From Marchantia polymorpha subsp. ruderalis (taxonomy: Eukaryota > Streptophyta > Marchantiopsida > Marchantiales > Marchantiaceae), in assembly GCA_037833965.1 (NCBI GenBank), contig AP031351.1, positions 1,500,501-1,564,500 of the forward strand: DNA of 64,000 nucleotides, given 5' to 3'. Shown here piece by piece: positions 1 to 10,655 of this stretch. The notes beneath the pieces were generated by a model. The model was not told the DNA's origin. It saw nothing but the letters and a program-made list of their open reading frames with translations, and ran no database searches. Positions within the stretch are counted from its first letter, which is position 1. Each line of letters begins with the position of its first letter. The position numbers and the translations under genes were made by a program.

Positions 1-3000
1 ATAAGGCTTTCATGATGATTTTTTCCATCTAAGAAACTTGTCTCTCCTCGGAAAACTTCGACATTTTGATCAACGCTAGTTAATACCTCAAGTCCCGTAC
101 AGCTTCCTTGTGAGCAGTTTTGTTTGCTTTGACATTATTCATGTTGGTTTGCCAGTACCTGCAGAGACAGAAATAGTTATGACTGGGTCGCATAAGGTAT
201 TACATGCGAGACAAATTCCTTCATAACGCTATCTATCTAGCACATAGACTGAGCGAAATCCTAAACTTACTTGATGCAGCCACCATCATCCCCAGTAACC
301 ATCCAGTTTTCATTGTGACTCCAAACCATCGACCTCACTGCTAGGTCATGTGCCTGTGGCAAAATAGTGAGATGCAAACTGTGTTAAGGGAAACGATAGG
401 CGAAACCGAAACCAATGTAAGATACATGTGCAATTTACTGTACGCTATATATACTGATGACATGATTCGTGTTTCAGTTCTGAGATAGTCTCTAGCTTTG
501 AGTAGATATATTTCTTGGAGCAGGACGATTCTTCAGCTGTTACAATTCCGTGGTTAAGTAAATGTAAGTAGCTTTAAGTAGATCCATTACCTGCAATATC
601 ATTTCAAAGTTAAATGACAGACCATTCCAGAGAGTAAATTCTCCACTTTGAGATCCCGTGATAAGTCTTCGTCCCGTAGGCGTCCACTGAAGATTTAAGA
701 GCAATACAAGGAGTCAAACCTCAACTAAGAAAACGAGCCGACGGAGAATATGCAGAAAAACTTAATCCAATACGAAGGTATTGAACTTGAGTTTCACTTA
801 CCAGGACCCTGTTTATAGAACAGCGTACTTTGTTGGTGGAGGGATGCACAAACTTGGTTGCAAAGCTGGTTGAAGGATTATCGGGGTAAGCAACGGCTGG
901 CAGCAACTACAATACGTGGACATGAGTCAGAAAAAAAACGAATAAGATAGGCCATTCGGGAACAGATCACAACGATGATGATGACTGCAAAACCAAAAAT
1001 ATATTACACGTGTATTTGATCTGTCCTTGGCGACTAACTACAACATACGCAAAGAAGAGAACGGAAATAAGTATTACAAACAAACTCCCGTGATCACCTT
1101 ACGATAATTACGAACATATGAATACATAACTTTCTCTAAACCATGACTTGGTTTTGAAGTAGCATAGCACGTCGATGCAGAATAGTTAAAGTCGGCACAA
1201 TATTTCTTTTAGCATTGTAGTTTCAGTTCTGCTTTTACAGAGAACAGAACTTCGACCGACTTCGTACTAGAAGAAACTATTATACTTGCAAAAGAAGCAC
1301 TGTACTTAAAATAGCATAAGTAATGTTGAATGATTAATCCTCTGACATTTAGGAACAGACCAACAAAAACAATGATAAGCACAAAGTAGAGATATAGCCT
1401 TCCACTTACGGTAGGTCCGAGACTCAGTTCTAAGTACGCTAGTATACTAGTTCAAGAAACCACTCTCTTACCGGACACTATTCTACTTATAATCTCCAAA
1501 CAAGATGCTTTGGCTGAGATGAAGTTCGAAAGCTATGATAGACACATACATCCACAGCTGCTGCTGGAGTTGGTTGCAGTATGTGGGCATCACGAACGTC
1601 ACGCTGCCACATCCTGACCTGCACGAATTGAGAGGGAGATCAAAGTTTCAGTTCAGGATTTGATACATGAGTTGAACTCTATACACTAACACAAACCACA
1701 CTGATGTATCAATAAGGTGAGGACGTTAGTCAGAGCTGCCAAGGCACGAAAGCATATTTTCGAAGCCAACATGGCGTACAATACGCGTTACATGCTCAAA
1801 TTCTTCCAATAAGCTACTTAAGACTTAACAGCGAAACGCCTACACCAGGTGAACAACAAAGAGGAATATATTCGTCCTGTCTCACAGTTAAAAACAACAG
1901 CAACTGAGGTTCAAAACCCATAATTCCAACCGGAGAATGGGCTAACTTTTCTACTGAAAAAAGGACAGGCACTTCTACTTTAAAATTTAAGAACGAAAGA
2001 ACTACACCAGTTTAAAAACCAAAACATATGTTAAGAATCCTGTCTCAATGTTTACAGACAACAGCAACCAAACTATATGCAAGTACGACTACCTAGCCAA
2101 ATCAAGTTAAACTAGTTCATTTATTTATCACAAGATGCCATCGTGTCCATAGTTGATGAGAGCTAGAATTTTTTTCTATGTTACAGCCGATTTTCGTAAA
2201 AGCATGCTTCATGAGTGCGTTTTGACTATGAACAAATAGTCGTTTCAAACTGATAATTGCCAGAATGTCAAAAACGTTGATTACAGGTTATCAGACTTTT
2301 TCAAAACAATCTTTGACCTAACCATCCTTATTATCATGGAACACAAGTTGAAAATTCCAGTTACCAGTGTCAATCTCATGTTAATTTGAAGCGCTTTTAG
2401 AAATATGAGACGTTGTCCATGGTACTGGCTCATTCGGGTTCACAGCAAATACAAGCTTGAAGCATGACACTAACGTTGGCAATCAACTCGTGTAGCACTC
2501 ACCTGAAGGTAGCGCACCACGGTGGAACTGTAATCAACCGTTCTGCGATGGACAGGCTTACGCATTCGCTTTCCTGCAGACCAGATCAAGATTCAAAGAT
2601 AGGTGAATGTCCTGGATTGAAAGTTTTGTAGAATAAGATAGTGTGGAGCCCATGATAGTTCACACGGCAATTCAGAGATAATCCATCGCTTCGATTCTAA
2701 AAATGGATGTTTCGCCATAAATATATGAGCCTGTACTCCCACGTAGAGGTAAACAATAGACGAATATAAGTCCGTCTCTGCAATGTAAGCACGAAGACAA
2801 TGAGAAAAGCGAGTGCAAAAACTGCCGTAGCTGAATTCTTGTATACAAAACAACGGTCCCGACCCCTCCAGGTGTCTTCTGACGTATCTCCTGTCCCCAA
2901 ATGGGACGCCATTTGTTGAGAGAAAAAATTTTATTATTCAATTGTCTGCTTCTATATTTTCAAAAGTCTGCGAACTTTTCTTGATGACGTCTCTCTTGCT

Positions 3001-3369
3001 TCACATACCCTGCTCAGGACACAAAACACTGGACTGACCTGGATCCATTCTTTCATTTCTCTCGTTCGAATTATAAACTTCAGTGAAGTTTCTAACAACC
3101 GCCCTTGTTCTTCACAAGCTCTGTTGAACATGAGTTCAATAGATAGTTCTTGAAATATGTAGATCGCTAAAGCACAAACACGAAAGTCAAACGGTTAATC
3201 AGATGATCTCTCCCGAGTTTGAATCGTAGAACATACCATCGAAAATTACGTTTGGGCGCGAACCGAATTCAGCAGACTGTGAAGCAGTACTTGCAGTGCC
3301 CGGGCGATTGTTATATTCGTGATTTTGGCTCTGAAGGTTGCCCTGCATCTGGCTTCCTTCTCCATACAT
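1..3369 (-). CDS. FY: FY/WDR33-like WD40 polyadenylation factor, 5' part (gene continues beyond the window start)
   Basis: FY (WDR33/Pfs2) is the WD40 subunit of the cleavage and polyadenylation specificity factor that helps recognise the AAUAAA signal in nuclear pre-mRNA. Seven minus-strand exons join in phase: 3237-3369, 2503-2573, 1550-1618, 802-906, 591-686, 271-353 and 87-158. All introns are GT-AG. The ATG at 3369 opens a Gln/Asn-rich N-terminus starting MYGEGSQMQ. The family basic block KRMRK, then [15 protein letters not shown], then WQRDVRDA...[10 protein letters not shown] follow. WD40 repeats begin with [40 protein letters not shown] and [20 protein letters not shown]. About 209 residues are present; the remaining WD40 repeats and any C-terminal Pro-rich tail lie left of base 1. 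Residue matches are from memory of plant FY proteins and are very close. The only uncertain point is the choice of first ATG, which is supported by the family-like N-terminus and a clean donor in the split GAT-G codon. Confidence 0.93.
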
Positions 3370-4150
3370 ACGTTCCATGTTCTTCCACCCTTAATGACTC
3401 CTTCTCACTCATAGGATCTCACTCATTTTCGTCTACGTTCGTCTATAAAAGTGCCACTTCAATCACATACAATCACGCAGCTTTCCCCACCAGACTCCCT
3501 CCCTCCCTCCCTCCTCTTCTCTCGGTGGGAACTAAATTCCGACGAACTCGGAAATCCAGTTAACTAAGACGGTGCATTTGCATCGTCAGACACGACACAC
3601 CGTGAAGTGCACAGAGAGCACGGGTAAAACCTCGAGGGTTTGCCGAGAGGAAAGCAGAGCGGGGACTGCGGATGACGTGACAGTCCGACGAGAAGACAGG
3701 AGGCGACTCATCCGACTCCGCAAAGGTGACGAGGTCCCTCCTTCCGTTGTACTCGAGTAAGGGGAAAACGAGCAACAAATCATTTCCATCGATGCTCAAA
3801 TGTGTCAGACCTAAGCTTATGCACCCTCTAATTTAAAACCCATGCATGCCCTTCACAGAGAGAGACAGCGAGAGCTACTGGCTCATGTATTCTGCTGGAA
3901 ATGGCTCCATATTTGGCAGTTTCTCCTGAATTGGACGTGATAATGGATATATGGATGGTCAATTGCAATCATCTGTACTCCAACTTCATCCCACCAAACT
4001 CTTCTGCAGTCTGGGCACTTGCAAGGGTTTAAGGTCTAGAGAGTTGGAGACTGGAATTCGACCATTTTTTCCATGCGCAATTTGACCTCGCTAACAGGGG
4101 TTTTCAGAACACAACCGTAATCCTCCATTTTACGGGCCAGGTGATAACAT
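3370..4150. promoter_or_regulatory. Upstream region of the FY-like gene (putative promoter and 5' UTR)
   Basis: This stretch lies directly 5' of the FY-like start codon on the minus strand. It has a pyrimidine-rich run near 3497-3520 made of CCCT/CCTC units, and short overlapping open frames around 3560-3800 on both strands that resemble nothing I know. I see no protein gene. A promoter and 5' UTR role is inferred from position only; no TATA box is convincing. Confidence 0.4.
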
Positions 4151-7100
4151 TCTATGGGTATCATACATACTACGCTCGATTTAACATTCCCGTATAATGG
4201 TTCTTGACCCTTCCAATTTCACTAATTAATTCACTTTCTTTCCAGGCTTTGGGTTCTATAAAGAGTTTCTTTCACATTATCTTGTATCTATCCTTACAAA
4301 TATTCAGAGTTGAACAGTTACTTGGGACATACAAAACTTATTGGTGCGGAAGGTGAAGTTAAAAATGTATAATCATAGGTTACTTGAATTACCTTATCAG
4401 ATAGTAGAGTATGTATTGAAAACTTCATTGCATGAGCAGAGTGTACCTTTTTGTTAGTATAGCCATAGAGTTATATTGTGAATGTAAACTAAATTTAACT
4501 ATTTCTAAATAAAAAATATGTCACTATGTTTATCACCTCATAAAATTTGAACTACTTTTTTGATCATTTATTGAAAAATCACAATAACATATTGGTTTCA
4601 AAAAAATTTAATTCAATAGCTTGAAAATCTTATTCATTTTGTTCAATAACATTTTTGACAATTTTTGCAATTTAATATTTTAAAATCAAAGAAAAGTTTT
4701 TTTGGTAAAAATATTTGAAATTATTAAAAACTTGATCTTGATTTTGATTACAAAAACTGTATTAATATTATTTTTTTCATCACATTATCATGTTATATAC
4801 TTTAATTTATCATTTTTTGACATTGGATTGCTATTTTATATTATCAAAGTTTTTTCATATCAAAAGTAAGCTATCATATACATTGTGTCATCACAAATTT
4901 TAGAAACAGAAGTTTTTCTAATACTTCTGTTATAATTCTGTTATAAGATTCAATTTATTAAATTTTTATTGATATCCAATGATTAATAATTTTTTTGAAT
5001 AAAATAGATACATATATATATATATATACACTGCATTTTCAATTATTTAAATTTATTAGTCAAAGGTAACATACTAATCATAGTATAGTTGAGATTTATA
5101 TTAAAATTCAGATTTTGATTCACAATAAATTTTTTGAAATCATTTGAAATTTATTGAAATTCAATGAAATGCAAATAATACACATTACATTCAAAATAAA
5201 AAATACACACATATTCAAAATAATTTTTTTGACATAAAAAAATGAGCTATTGTATTTCAAAAAAATTGTGTTAATTTTTTTACAATATAAACAATATCGG
5301 TTCATATATTCATTTTATATAGGGAGCGATTAGTTTTCCCTCAGCTTAGGTTAATTAACTCTCATCCTACTATACTCTACAGAAAGCAAGTTTGTGATTG
5401 GTCGAAGGTCACAGTGATATAATAGTCGGACAGTGATAAAGTTTTGGCGGTGTGGGTGGGTGTTATGTCTAAAATAGATAATTCTTAGTGAGTTTTCAGA
5501 GGTTTTTGTTTTCCCTTTGACTTTCTATCTAACAACCTTCAGCGTTTGTGCTGAGTTAAGAATCAGGAATAAAACTATGATTGAAGTTTTATGTACTCTT
5601 TTGAAAAGCACTTGAATTTCTATAGAGTTAATGAGTGTTCACTGTGACAATTTCGTGTGACATTTGCACTTATTTCATTATATACTAATTGTTAGCATTC
5701 TTTCACTGATTTAATTGTCAGTTCTTGGTCTTTATTATCTACGTCAATTTCACAGTGATCAACTTTGTGCTCACTAGAAACTGGCCCCTGTTTGCAAACG
5801 AGCATATCATTCATAAACGATTCTTTCCCTTTCACCTGTCCATGCAAAAACTTTATAACCCGCATAAGTTCCCTACCATATGCTCCCATGTTGTGCATTA
5901 CTCTAGATTCTACTACTTTACGCTCCCATATGTTCCCATGCTTTGCACTACTTTCAATTCTCCTCCTTTTCACTATCCCCTAAAAAATTGTAATCCCCGC
6001 TCCGTCTCGTGTTCATATGCTTCATGTTGTGCACTAAATCCGATTCTTTTTCCTTCCCTGTCCCCCGCGTATTTGTACTTGCATCTGACTCTTGTTCAAT
6101 CAAAGATATCTCTTCTTTAGAGTTTAGTAGAGTGATGGATAATTAGCCTAAACTAACCTCTTGCTTTATATATTGATTTCAAGACATTTCTTTTTGTTAT
6201 CTTGCCAAAAATGACAACACATATATTGCATAAATACTATAAAAATTATTGATATTGATAATAATTAGTGATAGCAATGCAAATAATTTGCATCAATATC
6301 ACTAATTATCACTATTTTTTATTAATGAAAATTTTTAAGCATTTGGATTAAATATTTATTGAACTTGCATTTTTTCATTTAAAAAAAAATCTTGTAATAT
6401 GACACATCAAATATATATATATACATATATATAATTATTCTAAATCATAAAATATTATATTATTTCAGTATTTAAGTTAAAAAATATAATTCATTGTCAT
6501 ACATATGATATCAAAAAATTCTTGAAAAGTGATGCAATCAAATTGATAAGATTATGTAAAATTATTTTATTCAATTTACTGAAATAATGAGAATTAAAAT
6601 TGAAAATAGAAATTAGAGTTTAAATTAATTTTAGATTAGTGATATCTAAACTATGACAACAAAAGTTTGTTAATACTATAAAGAAAGATAATAATTTGAA
6701 GTAATTCTATTAAAGTCTACTATTTTTTTACATTCATTATAGATTTTTCATGTACAAACATAATAATTGTGAATATTGATTTTTTTTATATTTTGTTTCT
6801 TAATCATAGATAATGATGTAATAATTTAAAAATCAAGAATTTATTTATCTCTACACGATTTTCATTTTTCATTTGTCTCGAATAATTTATTTTTTTATGT
6901 GAAATCTTGCTAAACATTATATATGATGCAATCATAAATATTCGTATTTTAAAGTTATTTTAAGATTAAAAAATTTTTGTTTTATTAATATCTGGAGTTT
7001 ATTGATTTTTTTGTTCAAAGTAATCTAACAGTTTTTCAATTGATTGTCATAGTAAGATTTTGAAGTATACTGCATTTTTTATTAAATTATTCATGAATAA

Positions 7101-9600
7101 AACTTTGAACATGATAAAAATGATTATTTGAAAATAAAATATGAATAATTAAAATATCTATATTTATGCTTGAAATTAGAATTGAAATTATTCACAATTT
7201 TAGATAAAACTAATAAAATAAAATTTTCATTTTTAAAATTTTTTTTCAATTAAAGAGAAATCAAAAAATATGAACATGAATATTTCTTTTATTAATTAAA
7301 GATTCAAATACATTTCGAAAAGTTCTATTTGATATGATGAACAAGTATTTTTCTATTTTTTTTAAAGTATTTCAAAACTTTGTACATATTTCTTATTTAA
7401 AATTAATATTCACATATTTTATTATATAAACTGATATCCCGTAATGCATGTACCATGTTTGTAGAAAATTGCATCAAATTTAACAATAATGACCTGTACT
7501 CCAAAATCGAATCAATTTATCAAACCTTAAAAAATGGTTCGTATCGTGGTAGTTAGTAGACTCAAAAAAGATCAATGACAATGTGAAACAAGATGTGCTT
7601 TTAGAGGAATGGTTTTAAGCCCAATCAAATTTTTGGTACTTTCAAATGAATAAATTTTAATGATGCAATATATTTCAACACATGATAGTTATTTCAAAGT
7701 ATGACAAGCATGAAAAGTATGTACGTGAAAGCGTATACCGTGTAAAGCAATTGGATGAATCAAATAACAATACTCGATAACGGTAGATAAAACGCCACAT
7801 CCATATGTCTTCATCGAATGAGATCATCTGTAAACAATACATCATCTTGTACATGCTTTATGAAGATTTTTCACAAACGAAGACTCATTCAACTGAACAT
7901 ATTTGTAACGAGTGTAGTCTTTACGTATGTGAGAAAATCATTGTTACTAGCTCTGAATATATCTATACATTTGTTTGAACAATTTTTTTCAGATTATCAA
8001 ATTCTATATAAAATGTAAGCATCATTGGAAAGTATACGTAACCTATAGAATTACAAAACGTACAAGCTTTATATAAATAGGTGGAAATAAACACAGCTAA
8101 AGAAATTTCTTTAAATAAAGGGGTGGACTTTAGATTGGTAATTTTATCATGAAAAAAAATCTATGTTAATACTGCAATAATAAAATAGAGTCAAAATAAA
8201 AAGAATCTTGGTAAAGACACAGGTTTTATGCTCTAAGTATTTGTATGCATGAAAGAAACTATTTGAACAATCTTTCCAATTTAGATACATATAATCAATA
8301 TTCATCATGTCGAATCATATCACAACCTCTTGACGGCAAGAATAAAGAGAGGTTGTGAATTTGACATCTGCTGATTTTTTTCATAGATTTTCATAAAAAA
8401 ATTAGTAACAATTTTCATATATATCAAGTAGCTTGATCACAGGTTTAAATATATGCTTGAAAACTTATTATATTTTAGGAAATTATATCTCCTTTGATTG
8501 ATTATTCACAATCAAGCTAACTCATAGAATTCATGCTTTATTTCATGAACAAAATGTTTAATAGTAGACTGTTTCTTTCAGTATTCAGACATACTTCAGA
8601 CACAGAATGGAAAAATCGTCTCGAAATAAGAAAAAGAAGATGCTAACTCGTAAGCAAGATCATGCTCAAAAAGATTAGATTGTGGCAAAATCATGCCTAG
8701 TTATGTCTTGGGAGTATACACGAGAAAGCTTATGGATTAAAGTGTATATACAATATTCTCATGCAAATATCAAGTTGTTTCATCTGTCTTTATCTTTGCA
8801 AGATAAGCAATCACTTCAGACTTGATGTATCATGAATTTCATTAGCCGGTTCTGTAAGAGGAAGTGACGCGATAATTAGCACAATAACAACAATAAGCGC
8901 AGTAGATAATTCATCACGTCAGTACTACCACATGCAGAAACGCAACTTAATAAGACCCAACATCACGTGAAAGAATGTTGATTATCAAAACTCCAAAATC
9001 TAAAACACACAAAAACTTACTATTTCATGTATATAGGAATTTCCAACAATGTTCTCATGGAATCAAGTCAGCAAAATGAAAATATTGGAATAATAAAAAC
9101 CATATCTGCATGCCACAACAATCCGTCATTTGAAACAACATATTCAATGATATACCTCTGAGACTTCTAGAATATGAGTTAAATTTCGAAAAAAATAATA
9201 TGCAATGGTTGTAAAGTTTATATGAGTGATTATATCCACTCTTCAATGTGAAAAGAATAAAAAGTCACCATGTGGGAAGATTAAACTCCGTTCTCCAAGT
9301 CCCTCCCCTAACCTCAACATTCCAATCGAGATTACAATTATCCAATCCGACAAACAAGTAAAAGTTTTACTTTAGTAAACCAACAAGCAATGAATATACA
9401 TAGGGACTTGAAGACCCATCTAGAGGTACATGTTTGAAACCAAAGGAGCAAGTGACAGAAGAATTGATAACACCAATCCCCACCAAGGAGATTAATACCC
9501 CAGGCTAAAGATCAAAGAAAGGCAAATTAGAGGAACTTCCCTCCAAAGCAGCAGGTCTTGGTAGAGTAGATGCCTCCAACAAGAAAAGGAAAGTAAAAGG
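4151..9600. other. Long AT-rich intergenic spacer
   Basis: Base composition drops sharply, with long A and T runs, short AT dinucleotide stretches (about 5010-5030 and 6413-6432) and stops in every frame. Apart from the repeat array near 5.9 kb I find no coding stretch, tRNA or clean transposon terminus. It looks like decayed repeat DNA typical of plant intergenic space. The open frames of 60-90 codons here are chance. Confidence 0.6.
5872..6062. repeat. Three imperfect tandem copies of a roughly 50-base unit
   Basis: The unit runs roughly CCATATG-CTCCCATG-TTGTGCACTA followed by a pyrimidine-rich tail. Copies sit at about 5876-5924, 5927-5976 and 6012-6060. They lie inside a 93-codon minus-strand frame (5692-5973) and a 131-codon plus-strand frame (5725-6120). 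Read on the minus strand, the copies give related peptide segments such as KHGNIWER and MHNMGAYGREL, so this may be a remnant of a repetitive coding sequence. I do not recognise a family. Confidence 0.45.
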
Positions 9601-9609
9601 AAGTGAGCA

Positions 9610-10086
9610 TCAGGGGCCTATTTCATCCATGTACTCCTGGAGGGGTGTTACCGTCCGTTTTGTTATATTTGGTTGGTTAGTACGTACTTGGCTGGCGAAG
9701 GAAGGGCAATATTGAGAAACAGGTAAATAACGGATGGGAGGATCTGTCTGGGTCTTGGCATGAACAACACTCACCACTGCTGCAGCTGCAGCTGCAGCAA
9801 CGCCGGCCGGGACATTGATGGGAATCACTCCCTCGGTGCATGCACACGAGTCGTAGGCGGCTACCGTCTTGAGTGGTACCATGGCACGATCGTTGAAGCT
9901 TGGCATGTTGGTCAGCGCGGACCCAAATCTAGAACTGGCACGATCGGGCGAGCTCGAGGGAGTCGGAATTGTGGAAGCTGGTGAGTGAGTAAGTGAGGGT
10001 GTGAATGAGTTCGTGCTTGTAGGAGTAGAAGCCCAGTAGACCGGAGCTGAATGTCCAAGAAATCCACAGTGGAACATCGCAATCAT
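9610..10086 (-). CDS. Unrecognised 158-codon open frame upstream of the fucosyltransferase (doubtful gene)
   Basis: This continuous minus-strand frame encodes a Ser/Thr/Pro-rich N-terminal half, then a run of alanines created by a GCTGCA microsatellite near 9777-9800, and ends in PLQEYMDEIGP. It faces away from the fucosyltransferase gene, whose ATG is about 300 bases to the right. I recognise no domain, signal peptide or membrane segment. The region is GC-richer than the flanking spacer. It could equally be promoter or 5' UTR sequence of the neighbouring gene that is open by chance. Confidence 0.2.
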   Translation of the reverse strand: MIAMFHCGFLGHSAPVYWASTPTSTNSFTPSLTHSPASTIPTPSSSPDRASSRFGSALTNMPSFNDRAMVPLKTVAAYDSCACTEGVIPINVPAGVAAAAAAAVVSVVHAKTQTDPPIRYLPVSQYCPSFASQVRTNQPNITKRTVTPLQEYMDEIGP

Positions 10087-10379
10087 CCAGCGCGTGAACC
10101 AAGCCTCGTTCGCATGCAGTTGACATGTACACAGACATACACACAGACCCAGCGGCAGGTCTCTATGTCTTTCTTTTCTATGCTCGAGACACCGCTACAG
10201 TTTAGGAGAGAGACGAATGCCGACGGGGCCCTCGGTACAATAATCATGCAAGCTGGGTCAGGCACTGATGAAGCTAGCTTTCTTGCTTGCTGCCCTTGCC
10301 TTTGCTGATTACGAAGAGAATTCTGCCTCTGCTGTACCTTGAAATCAGATGGAAGGAAAAATCTGTTAGAACACCACCC

Positions 10380-10608
10380 ATGGCAGCCTCTAAAGGCGGA
10401 CTAGGTGGAGGAGGAGCAGGAGGAGGTAAGGCAGCTAGTAAACCGACTGTCCACATCTGGGTTGTCATCGCGTGTCTAGGACTCCTTGCGTGGTTTCTGC
10501 TCGCACTCGGCTTCTTCGCCGATGTCGTCAGACGAAGTCCATATTCATCCGCAATCACTCAACACCTGCAAACGAAAACGTGGAGACGAGCAAACCCAGC
10601 AGAGATTG

Positions 10609-10655
<47 letters not shown>

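Noticed and set aside
2672..2941. Minus-strand 89-codon frame within FY
   Set aside because: Lies in intron 1; FY exons on both sides join in phase without it and its sequence matches no FY homologue.
10614..10652. Microsatellites (also 48687-48717 and 60178-60205) as CRISPR-like arrays
   Set aside because: They are uninterrupted dinucleotide runs with no spacers in a plant nuclear context.
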